Source: Clostridiales bacterium
GTDB lineage: Bacteria; Bacillota; Clostridia; Oscillospirales; Acutalibacteraceae
Direction of reading: 5' to 3'
NCBI GenBank assembly: GCA_021202245.1
Contig: JAJQDK010000056.1
Span: 1-13,751 of the forward strand
Length of the DNA stretch: 13,751 bases
The notes beneath the pieces are model-generated. The model was given only the letters and a program-made list of their open reading frames with translations. It made no database searches and was not told where the DNA came from. Shown piece after piece: positions 1-7,345 of the stretch. Position 1 is the first letter of the stretch, and each line of letters starts with the position of its first letter. The position numbers and the translations under genes are program-made.

Positions 1-5
1 CTCCG
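1..5 (-). promoter_or_regulatory. ribosome binding site of the next operon gene, outside the window
   Basis: Read on the minus strand, the last bases of the window end in CGGAG. This lies 34 bases past the rsmB stop and looks like a Shine-Dalgarno site for a gene that starts just beyond the edge. In many Bacillota the gene after rsmB is rlmN, so that is the likeliest identity, but no coding sequence is visible here. The site is inferred from its motif and position only. Confidence 0.4.
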
Positions 6-38
6 AAAGAGGCACTTATTATATGTCTGTAAGCGTAT

Positions 39-1379
39 TCAAAAGAAAACCCTCTTTCCGAATAAATCAAAGTAAAAGCCGTACGTGACCGATGTGTGGG
101 GCATAAGAGTAATTTCACAGGGCTTTTCGTCATATGCACGGCTTATTTCCTTGGGCAAATTTAAGTCGATTCCGTAAAAATCGGGATGCTCTTCAAGAAA
201 GCGTTCGGTAATTTTGTTGTTTTCTTCAGGGTTAAGCGTGTAGGTGGAATATGCAAGTCTGCCCCCGTTTGCAAGATATTGCGAGCTTTGACACAGGATT
301 TTATACTGCAAATCGGGCAGACTGTTGTCAATTATATTATCCTTGTAGCGGATTTCAGGCTTTCGGGATAAAATTCCGAGACCGCTGCAGGGAACGTCAC
401 ACAAAATCCGGTCGGCAATCGGAAGCTTGATATCGGACTGTGAAGCATCACGCCTGAGGGTGACCGTGCTTTTTATGCCTAGCCTGCGTGCACCCGATTC
501 AATAAGCTTCAGCTTGTGTTCGTACAAATCGCAGGAAAAAATTTTTTCCCGGTCGTTCATATACTCCGCTGCGGTAAAGGACTTTCCGCCCGGCGCTGCG
601 CAGACATCAATCATCGTTTGCCGAGGCTTGGGTGCTAACGCCGCTATGCAAAGCTGGGAAGAAGCGTCCTGAATGTGGAATTTACCGCTCAAATAGGACT
701 TGAGCCGTTCGATTGAGCCGGTGTTCTCAAGATAGAGAGCGTTTTCAAGGAAAGGGATATCGGAAGTAGTGACATTTTGCGAGGAAAGCTCGTTTTTCAG
801 CGACTCCTTGTCTGTTTTGAGAGTATTTACTCTGGCGCAGATTTTAGATCTGCCGTTGAGATTTTTTAAAAGTTCCTCTGTATTTAATTCTCCGTAAGAA
901 TTAAGCCACAGAGCTACAAGCTCCTGAGGGCACGAATATTTTATTGCATAATATCTTATCTTGTCGCTCTTGTCGGGAAGAGTGTATTTTACCTCTGCCC
1001 TTGTTATGCTTCTCAATACGCCGTTGACAAAGCCCGAAGATTTTTGAAGCTTTAGCTTTTTAGCGAGATTAACGCTCTCGTTGACCGCAGCGCTTTCGGG
1101 CACCTTATCCATAAACAGAAGCTGTAAAATTCCGAGGCGGAGAATAATTTTTGTTTTAAGCTCAATTTTCCTTATAGGAATTTTAGAATACTGTCTGAGA
1201 ATATAATCAAGCGTAATCTGCCGTTCGAGCACTCCGTATACAAGAGTGGAAGCAAACGATGAGTCAAGCGGATTAAGCCTGTCGGATTTAAGCGCATTAT
1301 TCAGCGCAATATTGGAATAAGCGTTGTCATTTTCAATTTTATAAAGCACATTAAATGCCGTAAAACGTGGGTTGGACAT
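39..1379 (-). CDS. rsmB: 16S rRNA (cytosine-967-C5)-methyltransferase RsmB, motif VI Cys replaced by Tyr
   Basis: RsmB (Sun/Fmu) normally uses S-adenosylmethionine to methylate C967 of 16S rRNA. This 446-residue protein has the full family layout. A NusB-like helical RNA-binding domain covers about residues 1-130. A Rossmann methyltransferase domain follows, with the SAM motif DVCAAPGGKS at 258-267 and motif IV DVPCSG around Cys331. The usual motif VI is STCTL-PEEN, whose Cys is the covalent nucleophile of this family. Here it reads STYTLNPEEN, with Tyr380 (codon TAC at 240-242) in that place. The rest of the motif is intact, so the change is local and not a frameshift. The ATG is preceded by CGGAG at a normal distance, and the gene begins 14 bases after the zinc peptidase stop. 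The family call is secure. Whether the enzyme is active is open: Cys331 might compensate, or activity may be lost or altered. Confidence 0.93.
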   Translation of the reverse strand: MSNPRFTAFNVLYKIENDNAYSNIALNNALKSDRLNPLDSSFASTLVYGVLERQITLDYILRQYSKIPIRKIELKTKIILRLGILQLLFMDKVPESAAVNESVNLAKKLKLQKSSGFVNGVLRSITRAEVKYTLPDKSDKIRYYAIKYSCPQELVALWLNSYGELNTEELLKNLNGRSKICARVNTLKTDKESLKNELSSQNVTTSDIPFLENALYLENTGSIERLKSYLSGKFHIQDASSQLCIAALAPKPRQTMIDVCAAPGGKSFTAAEYMNDREKIFSCDLYEHKLKLIESGARRLGIKSTVTLRRDASQSDIKLPIADRILCDVPCSGLGILSRKPEIRYKDNIIDNSLPDLQYKILCQSSQYLANGGRLAYSTYTLNPEENNKITERFLEEHPDFYGIDLNLPKEISRAYDEKPCEITLMPHTSVTYGFYFDLFGKRVFF

Positions 1380-1393
1380 TGACTGATACTCCG

Positions 1394-2098
1394 TTAATTT
1401 TTTCTTCTGCCTGCAATAAGGACAAGACGCAAAAGCTGCATAATTGCCGTGAGCGCCGATGCAACATAGGTCATTGCAGCCGCCTGAAGCGTTCTTTTGG
1501 CACCCTTGTATTCCTCACCGAAGAGCAAATCGGAGCTTCTGATACATTCAAGCGCCCGCTTTGAAGCGTTAAACTCAACGGGCAGAGTAGCTATTGTGAA
1601 CAGCACCGAGAGCGAAAACAAGATGATGCCGATATAAAGCAGAGTGTATCCGACCCTTTGGGTAAAGCAAAGTCCTAATATTATAAAAATCCAGCTCAAT
1701 TTAGAACCGACCTGTGCTGCGGGAAGTATTGCCCCTCTTATTTTATTGGGCAAATAGTTCTGAGCGTGCTGTACGGCGTGACCTGCCTCGTGAGCGGCAA
1801 CGCCCACCGCAGCAACGGAAGCGTTGTTGTAAACGCTATCCGATAATCTGATTACATTTGTGCGAGGGTCAAAGTGATCGGAAAGGCTGCCGGATACCCG
1901 CTCTATTCTGACTCCGGTTACACCGTTATGCCTGAGGACGTATTCAGCCGCCTGTGCGCCTGTCATATTGCGTGAATTTCTGATTTTTGAATACTTGGAA
2001 AAGGTGGATTTTACGTTAATTTGGCATATAAGCGTGATTATTATACACGGCACTATAAATACAATATATGTCCAATCAAATCCATAAAAGTACATCAT
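1394..2098 (-). CDS. membrane zinc metallopeptidase, YugP family
   Basis: This 234-residue integral membrane protein belongs to the Zn_peptidase_2 (YugP) family. It carries the zinc-peptidase motif HEAGH at residues 103-107, where the two His bind zinc and the Glu is catalytic. The family sequence LPVEFNAS at 172-179 supplies a likely third ligand, Glu175. A hydrophobic segment near residues 10-28 precedes the catalytic part, and further ones lie at about 133-172 and 206-228. The active site probably faces the cytoplasmic side of the membrane, but that is inference. The ATG has the ribosome site AAGGAAG upstream. The gene lies 18 bases after fmt and 14 before rsmB, so it is co-transcribed with translation genes. 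Its substrate is not known and the context does not reveal it. The family assignment is firm and the role is not. Confidence 0.88.
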   Translation of the reverse strand: MMYFYGFDWTYIVFIVPCIIITLICQINVKSTFSKYSKIRNSRNMTGAQAAEYVLRHNGVTGVRIERVSGSLSDHFDPRTNVIRLSDSVYNNASVAAVGVAAHEAGHAVQHAQNYLPNKIRGAILPAAQVGSKLSWIFIILGLCFTQRVGYTLLYIGIILFSLSVLFTIATLPVEFNASKRALECIRSSDLLFGEEYKGAKRTLQAAAMTYVASALTAIMQLLRLVLIAGRRKN

Positions 2099-2116
2099 TG
2101 AAATCTTCCTTCCGAA

Positions 2117-3034
2117 TCATCCTATTACATCGCCCTGATTTATATTATGCCCCGCAATAAACGCAGAAGCTGCCATACGCTTTTTGCCCTCCGGCTGAAG
2201 CTCAAGAATCTCAACAGAATTTGTGCCGCACGCCACCGTTAAGGGATTTGTATCGAGCACCGTGCCGGGCTTACCGCATTTTTTGCAGATTTTCGTTTTA
2301 TAAATTTTGACGTTTTTGCAGTTGATTTTTGTTAGTGCTGCCGGTTGGGGATTTAATCCTCTGACCTGATTGTGAACCTCATTTGCGCTCTTAGAAAAAT
2401 CAATCGGGCAATACGACTTGTCAATCTTTGAGGTGTATGTTGCAAAATTTTCGTCTTGCTTCAGGGGAGTAATGCAGCCGTCTTCAAGCGCAGATAGGGT
2501 TTTTAAAATAAGCTCGCCGCCAAGCACAGCCAAACGGTCAAACAGCTCGCCCGAGGTTTCGTCCTCGCCTATTTCGGTTTGACGAATCATAAGTATGTCG
2601 CCCGTATCAAGCCCGACGTCCATAATCATTGCCGTAACTCCCGTTATTTTTTCGCCGTTTAACACCGCCTGTTGAATGGGAGCCGCGCCGCGGTATTTCG
2701 GCAGCAGCGAGCCGTGAATATTGACGCAGCCGTATTTGGGGGCGTCAAGCACCTCTTTGGGCAAAATTTTGCCGTAGGCAGCCACAACAATTACATCGGG
2801 ACTGTAGCTGTTAATAATATCAAGCGCCTTGCCGTCCTTAAGGGTTTCGGGTTGGTAGACGGGGATATTTAAATCGTTTGCGCATACCTTTACTTCGGGC
2901 GGCGTTAAAATCATTTTTCTGCCTCTCGGCTTGTCGGGCTGTGTAAATACAGCTGAAACCGTATGTTTTGAAGCCGAAAGCGCTTTCAGCGCAGGCACCG
3001 CAAAATCGGGTGTGCCCATATAGATAACATTCAT
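2117..3034 (-). CDS. fmt: methionyl-tRNA formyltransferase
   Basis: Fmt transfers a formyl group from 10-formyltetrahydrofolate to Met-tRNA(fMet), making the initiator for bacterial translation. The 305-residue length is normal. The N-terminal domain opens with MNVIYMGTPDFAVPAL and holds the catalytic set Asn105 and His107 (in NIHGS) and Asp143 (in GLDTGD). The signature SLLPKYRGAAP follows at 109-119. The C-terminal tRNA-binding OB-like domain fills roughly residues 205-305. The ATG follows GAGGAAA at a normal distance. Fmt sits just after def, the peptide deformylase that removes the same formyl group later. The two genes are separated here by an unusual 247-base hairpin-rich gap, whose distal arm may carry its own promoter for fmt. 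Confidence 0.97.
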   Translation of the reverse strand: MNVIYMGTPDFAVPALKALSASKHTVSAVFTQPDKPRGRKMILTPPEVKVCANDLNIPVYQPETLKDGKALDIINSYSPDVIVVAAYGKILPKEVLDAPKYGCVNIHGSLLPKYRGAAPIQQAVLNGEKITGVTAMIMDVGLDTGDILMIRQTEIGEDETSGELFDRLAVLGGELILKTLSALEDGCITPLKQDENFATYTSKIDKSYCPIDFSKSANEVHNQVRGLNPQPAALTKINCKNVKIYKTKICKKCGKPGTVLDTNPLTVACGTNSVEILELQPEGKKRMAASAFIAGHNINQGDVIG

Positions 3035-3089
3035 ATTATTTCCTCAAAGCATCAATTATGTTGAATTTTGAATATATTTTGTAGGTTCG

Positions 3090-3117
3090 TATTTAAATCG
3101 GAGCAACGCTCTGTCAA
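3090..3117 (-). promoter_or_regulatory. possible internal promoter for fmt and downstream genes
   Basis: On the minus strand a perfect -35 box TTGACA (3112-3117) lies 16 bases before TAAATA (3090-3095), which is a poor -10 box. Transcription from here would give a leader of about 50 bases to fmt. The -35 box lies within one arm of the first long hairpin of the def-fmt intergenic element. The weak -10 keeps this tentative. Confidence 0.27.
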
Positions 3118-3250
3118 GCCCGCTTGAAACAGAGCTTGCAATATATTGCAGCTTGCAAAGGGGAGCGTTAGCTCCTCAGTGTTTCAGTGGGAGATTACAA
3201 CTCCCTCTGAAATGACGAATGGCGCCCGCCGCCTTAGAGGCGGGGGTCAT
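3101..3250. repeat. chain of hairpins between def and fmt, likely a degenerate intergenic repeat
   Basis: Several inverted repeats follow one another. GAGC-AAC-GCTC is at 3101-3111. A 12-bp interrupted stem at 3108-3135 starts GCTCTGTCAAGC. A perfect 14-bp palindrome TGCAATATATTGCA is at 3137-3150. GGAGC-GTTA-GCTCC is at 3162-3175. A two-part stem TTTCAG-T-GGGAG pairs with CTCCC-T-CTGAAA at 3182-3212. CCGCCT-TAG-AGGCGG is at 3229-3243, flanked by ATGAC and GTCAT at 3212-3216 and 3246-3250. None is followed by a T run on the minus strand, so these are not ordinary terminators. No open frame or transposase is present. The layout resembles the structured, MITE-like intergenic repeats seen in many copies in gut Clostridia. 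Copy number cannot be judged from one window. A structured RNA is the alternative. Confidence 0.6.
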
Positions 3251-3281
3251 CTTTGCATAAGTTATAAGAACAAAGCGAGGG

Positions 3282-3755
3282 CTATCCTAATTTTTCTATC
3301 TCATCCGGAGTAAGAAATCTTATGACCTTCTGCTTGAAAATTATGCCATCAAGGTGGTCAAGCTCGTGACAAAAAGCCTTTGCAAGCAAATCTCTGCCGT
3401 CTATGACAAATTCCTTGCCGTTTCTGTCCTGGGCCTTTACCCTGACGTAATCGGGACGGCGGGTAATGCCCCAATCTCCGGGACAGGACAGACAGCCCTC
3501 TACAGATTCCTGATTGCCGCTGTAAGCAATGATTTTGGGGTTTACAAGCTCTATCACTCCCTCGCCTATATCTATAACGACAGCTCTTTTTAAAATACCT
3601 ACCTGAGGCGCCGCAAGACCTGCGCCCTTTGCAAGGTGAAGAGTTTCAGCCATATCGTCAAGCAAAACAGCGAGCCGAGAGTCGAATTTTTCGACAGTTC
3701 TGCATTTTTTTGTGAGAATATCGTCGCCCTCTTTAACAATGTTTCTGATTGCCAT
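3282..3755 (-). CDS. def: peptide deformylase
   Basis: Def is a metal-dependent hydrolase that removes the formyl group from the N-terminal Met of new proteins as they leave the ribosome. All three family motifs are present: GAGLAAPQVG at residues 44-53, EGCLSCPG at 86-93 (Cys88 binds the metal) and HELDH at 130-134 (two metal His and the catalytic Glu131). Position 91 is Cys, where Val or another hydrophobic residue is more usual. I chose the ATG at 3755, giving 157 residues beginning MAIRNIVKEG. It matches the family N-terminus, has AAAGGA about 12 bases upstream and leaves 25 bases after priA. The frame stays open to an ATG at 3797, but that would overlap the priA end and add 14 residues with no family match. 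Confidence 0.95.
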   Translation of the reverse strand: MAIRNIVKEGDDILTKKCRTVEKFDSRLAVLLDDMAETLHLAKGAGLAAPQVGILKRAVVIDIGEGVIELVNPKIIAYSGNQESVEGCLSCPGDWGITRRPDYVRVKAQDRNGKEFVIDGRDLLAKAFCHELDHLDGIIFKQKVIRFLTPDEIEKLG

Positions 3756-3780
3756 AGTTTTACCATTTCCTTTCATCACA

Positions 3781-6228
3781 TCAACATACAAATGCATTCA
3801 TATCCGCATACACAGTCACATTGGCAAATTCTTTATTTTTTCCGAAGTAAATCAGAAGCGTTGACAGCAGACTTCTGAATTTACGGTTATTTTTGCATTT
3901 TATAATCAATTTATATCTGAACTTATTGCTCACCTTAACCACAAGCGCAGGCGACGGTCCGAGAACACGTAAGGGCAAGTCGGGATATTTGCTGCCGGCA
4001 AGCTCTGCAAATGATTTTAAAAATTCTCTTGCCGCATTCAGCGTTGCCGACTGATTCTCTCCGACAAAGCCTATCAGACAAATATCTGCAAACGGCGGAT
4101 ACAGCATTGCCTTGCGAATGTTAATTTCCGTATTGTAAAAAGCAGCGTAATCCTGCTTTGCCGCCATGGAAATAATCTGGTTTTCGGGAGTATAGGACTG
4201 AATAACAGCCATACCCTTTGACTTTCCCCTTCCGCTTCTGCCCACAACCTGAGTAAGCAGTGAGAACGAACGCTCATAGCTGCGGTAATCGTCGGCATAG
4301 AGCATATGGTCGGTATTGAGTACTCCCACAAGAGTTACATTGGGAAAGTCAAGACCCTTTGCTACCATTTGCGTGCCGACAAGTATATCATAATCGCCGT
4401 TTGAAAAGGAAAAAATCATCTTTTCATACGATGACTTAGACGAGGTTGTATCCGCATCCATACGCAAAATTCTCGCCTCTGGGAAAATCTCGGAAATATC
4501 CTTCTCCGCCTTTTGAGTTCCGGTACCGCCGAAACGCAGATTTTTGCTGTGGCAGGTAGGGCACTCATCGGTGTATGGTATGGAATATCCGCAGTAATGA
4601 CACATCAGACGGTTGTTTTTGCTGTGATATGTCAGAGAAATTGAGCAGTTCGGGCAGGTGACCGGCTCTCCGCAAAATCGGCAGGTGACAAAGGTGTTGT
4701 GACCTCTCCTGTTGAGCAAAAGGATGGACTGTCTGCCGTGCTCAAGATTGTATTCAAGGTTTTGCAGCAATACCTCCGAAAAGCCCGAGGTGTTGCCGTT
4801 CTGCATTTCTGTATTCATATCGGCAATTACTATATCGGGCAAGGTTGCCGTACCGTAGCGCTTCGGAAGCACGTTTATTGAATATCTGCTGTTTTGGGCG
4901 TAGTAAAAGGTTTCCACACTCGGCGTTGCCGAGCTGAGTACAAGCAGACCGTTGCTTTGTCCGCACCTGAATTTGGCAATTTCACGCGCATGATAGCGTG
5001 GATTGCTTTCGGACTTGTAGCTGTATTCCTGCTCCTCATCCATAATTATCAGCCCGATATTTTCAAACGGCGCAAACACTGCGCTGCGGGTGCCTATAAC
5101 GATTTTAGCAATCCCCTTTTTGACTCTCTTGTACTCATCAAGCCTTTCTCCGAGCGAAAGCGCGCTGTGGAAAACAGCAATCTTATCGCCGAAGCGTTTG
5201 GAAAATATTTCAACAAACTGGGGAGTCAGGGAGATTTCGGGCACCATAACTATTATGCCCCTGTCATCATCAATTACCTTTTCAATCAACTTGATAAAAA
5301 CGCTTGTCTTTCCCGAACCGGTTACGCCGTAGAGCAGGCTTGTGTGAGGCTTTTCGTCCGTATATTCTCTGTACAGAGAATCGCACGCTTTTTGCTGCTC
5401 CGGCGAAAGAGTAATCGGAGGAACGGTTATATCCTTTGCCCTGTTTTCAATTCTGAAAACCTCTTCATCATAAAAATAGATGAGGTTCTTTTTGTGAAGA
5501 GCATCAATAACCGCCGCTGTAACTCCCGTGAAATAGCAAACCTCTTTTACGGAAATACCTCCGGTAAGCTCAATAAGCTCATAAACGCTCTGCTGCTTCG
5601 GTGTGAGCCTGACGTTTTCGGCGCTGACTCCCGGTGCGGGAGCTGCCATTTTGGCAACTGCATCAGCTACCCTGCGAAAGGTTTCGTCCGACTTGTACAA
5701 TGCGCCCTTTGACACCATATCGTCAAGCACGCCTGTATTGTCAAAGCCGAAGGCGTCCGTAATAACGTCAGACCTTACCGCTCTGCGGCGTGTGAACAGG
5801 TAATCATAAATTCGCCTTTGCTCATCGTCAAGACTGCTTTCGTCAAAGCTGCCGGAGTCCTTAACTCCGTAGAGCGTGGTAATTCTGTAGTTAATGCCGG
5901 CGGGAAGCATTGTTTTTACAGCATCATACAGAGTGCAAAAATAATGCTCCTTCATAAATTCAGCCGTTTTCAGCATTTCCTCGGAAAGCACGGGCGAATC
6001 GTCAAGCACCTTTAAAATGCTCTTTAAGCTTTTGCTCACCGTATCTGAATATTCGGCGGACATTATAATGCCCTGCCGCTTTCTGTTGCCTCTGCCGAAC
6101 GGGGCAAGCACTCTCACTCCGGGGACGGCGCTTTTTCGAAGATTGTCGGGAACGCTGTAATCAAAGGACTTGTCAAACGAAAATTTAGTATTTTCAAGCG
6201 CAACCCTTACGATTAAATCAGAGCTCAT
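3781..6228 (-). CDS. priA: primosomal protein N', replication restart helicase PriA
   Basis: PriA binds stalled replication forks and starts reloading of the replicative helicase. The 815-residue protein has an N-terminal 3'-end-binding and winged-helix region (about 1-270). An SF2 helicase core follows, with Walker A GVTGSGKT at 301-308, motif II DEEQ at 397-400, the family signature PRYHARE at 410-416 and a late motif GRSGRG. A zinc module between the helicase lobes has four Cys pairs at 516/519, 525/528, 543/546 and 556/559. Motif II has Gln where DEEH is usual. The frame opens at a TTG at 6243 without a ribosome site. The ATG at 6228 (MSSDLIVRV) is a better start and overlaps the rpoZ end by 11 bases, suggesting translational coupling. 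In Bacillus coaBC sits between rpoZ and priA; it is absent here. Confidence 0.96.
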   Translation of the reverse strand: MSSDLIVRVALENTKFSFDKSFDYSVPDNLRKSAVPGVRVLAPFGRGNRKRQGIIMSAEYSDTVSKSLKSILKVLDDSPVLSEEMLKTAEFMKEHYFCTLYDAVKTMLPAGINYRITTLYGVKDSGSFDESSLDDEQRRIYDYLFTRRRAVRSDVITDAFGFDNTGVLDDMVSKGALYKSDETFRRVADAVAKMAAPAPGVSAENVRLTPKQQSVYELIELTGGISVKEVCYFTGVTAAVIDALHKKNLIYFYDEEVFRIENRAKDITVPPITLSPEQQKACDSLYREYTDEKPHTSLLYGVTGSGKTSVFIKLIEKVIDDDRGIIVMVPEISLTPQFVEIFSKRFGDKIAVFHSALSLGERLDEYKRVKKGIAKIVIGTRSAVFAPFENIGLIIMDEEQEYSYKSESNPRYHAREIAKFRCGQSNGLLVLSSATPSVETFYYAQNSRYSINVLPKRYGTATLPDIVIADMNTEMQNGNTSGFSEVLLQNLEYNLEHGRQSILLLNRRGHNTFVTCRFCGEPVTCPNCSISLTYHSKNNRLMCHYCGYSIPYTDECPTCHSKNLRFGGTGTQKAEKDISEIFPEARILRMDADTTSSKSSYEKMIFSFSNGDYDILVGTQMVAKGLDFPNVTLVGVLNTDHMLYADDYRSYERSFSLLTQVVGRSGRGKSKGMAVIQSYTPENQIISMAAKQDYAAFYNTEINIRKAMLYPPFADICLIGFVGENQSATLNAAREFLKSFAELAGSKYPDLPLRVLGPSPALVVKVSNKFRYKLIIKCKNNRKFRSLLSTLLIYFGKNKEFANVTVYADMNAFVC

Positions 6229-6424
6229 CTTCGTCGGGCTCAAGAATATTTATTTCATGATTTTTAATCTCGTCAATAGCAATCAAAACAGGCTTTTCGT
6301 CGGTGATAATTTCCTCGTCCTCAAATGTTTTGGTAATCTGCCTTGCTCTCTTTGAAACACCTACTACAAGTGCGTATTTGCTTTGCTTTCCTGCGAATAA
6401 CTCGTCAACATCTACTCTGTGCAT
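6218..6424 (-). CDS. rpoZ: RNA polymerase omega subunit
   Basis: Omega is a small RNA polymerase subunit that helps fold and hold the beta' subunit. The 68-residue protein carries the family pattern: an opening MHRVDVDEL, then SKYALVVGVSKRARQI at about residues 15-30, and KPVLIAIDEI at 44-53 before a short acidic tail. Length and position (directly after gmk, before priA) are as expected in Bacillota. AAGGAG lies about 10 bases before the ATG. Its stop codon lies inside the first codons of priA, so the two are probably translationally coupled. A 76-base gap separates it from gmk; I see only a very short GGGC/GCCC repeat there and no convincing promoter. Confidence 0.92.
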   Translation of the reverse strand: MHRVDVDELFAGKQSKYALVVGVSKRARQITKTFEDEEIITDEKPVLIAIDEIKNHEINILEPDEDEL

Positions 6425-6500
6425 AATTATAATTCTCCTTATTAACTCTTAATTTTATTTATTAACTTAGGGCAAGCCCCTTATTTGAACAGTAAATTGC

Positions 6501-7088
6501 TTAGCTGAGATTTAAATTATTTGAAGCTTCCTTGTGAAGAATATCAAGGACCTCATTTACCGCAGCATCAAGGTCGTCATTTACGACGTTATATTTGTAG
6601 CGGTCCTTATAGGTAAGCTCTCTCTGCGCCTGTGCAAGGCGTTCGTTTATGGTTTCCTCGCTCTCGGTACCTCTGCGGTGAAGCCGCCTGTTGAGCGATT
6701 CTATTGAAGTGGGCAAAATAAAAATGCTGAGAACGTCGGGATATTTAGCCATAATTTGCAGGGCTCCCTGAACCTCAATTTCAAGGAACACATTATAGCC
6801 CTCGTTGAGCAAATCCTCCACCTGCTTTTTAGGCGTACCGTAATAGTTGTCGCAGTATTGCGCATATTCAAGATAGCCGTCCTCGTCAATCAGCTTTTTA
6901 AACTGCTCCTTGGTCACAAAATTATAGTGTACGCCGTCAATTTCACCCTCGCGCGGAGAACGGGTGGTGTTGGACACCGAAAGCCTGATGCTCGGGTCGC
7001 GCTTTAAAAGCTCCGCCATTATGGTGCCCTTGCCTACACCCGATGAGCCCGAATACAGAACAAAGGTTCCCCTCTTTTTGTTACTCAC
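6501..7088 (-). CDS. gmk: guanylate kinase, GTG start
   Basis: Gmk phosphorylates GMP (and dGMP) to the diphosphate with ATP in the cytosol, feeding GTP and (p)ppGpp pools. The 195-residue protein has the P-loop GSSGVGKGT at residues 14-22. The GMP-binding stretch SNTTRSPREGEIDGVHY follows at 39-55, and then EIEVQGA at 103-109, where EIDVQGA is usual. I chose the GTG at 7088 because the protein then begins VSNKKRGTFVLYSG as the family does. Purine-rich GAGGAAGAGAAGG lies just upstream as a ribosome site, within the end of remA. GTG and the remA stop overlap in GTGAGTAA, a typical coupled junction. The frame remains open further upstream, but that extension lies inside remA and has no family match. 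Confidence 0.95.
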   Translation of the reverse strand: MSNKKRGTFVLYSGSSGVGKGTIMAELLKRDPSIRLSVSNTTRSPREGEIDGVHYNFVTKEQFKKLIDEDGYLEYAQYCDNYYGTPKKQVEDLLNEGYNVFLEIEVQGALQIMAKYPDVLSIFILPTSIESLNRRLHRRGTESEETINERLAQAQRELTYKDRYKYNVVNDDLDAAVNEVLDILHKEASNNLNLS

Positions 7089-7335
7089 CCTTCTCTTCCT
7101 CGCTTTCCTCTGATCTGTTTTGAATGGCTTCACACGAAATTGCGGACAAAATAACGTGATTGTCCTCCGCAACCAAAACCGCCTTGCATTTTCGTCCGCA
7201 GGTAGCGTCAATCAGCATACCGTTGGACTTTGCCTCCTGCACGATTCTTTTGACCGGAGCGGAGTCCGGAGCAACAACCGCAACCACCTTGTCTAAGCTG
7301 ACAAGATTGCCGAATCCTATATTTATAAGCTTCAT
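7081..7335 (-). CDS. remA: RemA/DUF370 family DNA-binding regulator
   Basis: RemA (YlzA) is a small DNA-binding protein that activates matrix and osmoprotection genes in Bacillus subtilis. In Clostridia its targets are mostly unknown. The 84-residue protein matches along its core: INIGFGNLVS at residues 4-13, PDSAPVKRIVQEAK at 23-36, MLIDATCGRKCKAV at 40-53 and HVILSAI at 60-66. By hand alignment, the Bacillus DNA-contact residues Arg18, Arg50 and Arg51 correspond to Lys16, Arg48 and Lys49, so the charges are kept. Two Cys flank the last pair (46 and 50), where Bacillus has Tyr and Thr. A short acidic tail ends the protein. AGAGG precedes the ATG. The gene starts 10 bases after yicC and overlaps gmk by 8 bases. 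Confidence 0.92.
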   Translation of the reverse strand: MKLINIGFGNLVSLDKVVAVVAPDSAPVKRIVQEAKSNGMLIDATCGRKCKAVLVAEDNHVILSAISCEAIQNRSEESEEEKGE

Positions 7336-7345
7336 ATAAAACCTC

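Noticed and set aside
3137..3150. TGCAATATATTGCA as a regulator site like the 18-bp palindromes
   Set aside because: Its half-sites differ (TGCAATA against TATTACA), and it lies within a run of unrelated hairpins, so it is better treated as part of the repeat.
3756..3797. Longer def reading frame starting at 3797
   Set aside because: It overlaps the priA end, lacks a ribosome site and adds residues with no family match; the ATG at 3755 fits better.
4894..5712. 272-codon open frame on the plus strand, antisense to priA
   Set aside because: It lies wholly inside priA, has no ribosome site or family motif, and reflects codon bias of the real gene on the other strand.
6470..6479. GGGC-AA-GCCC repeat between gmk and rpoZ as a terminator
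   Set aside because: The two-base loop is too small for a four-pair stem, and no T run follows on the minus strand.
7089..7211. Longer gmk frame starting at an ATG inside remA
   Set aside because: The added 41 residues plus the start are out-of-frame remA sequence. The family N-terminus starts at the GTG at 7088.
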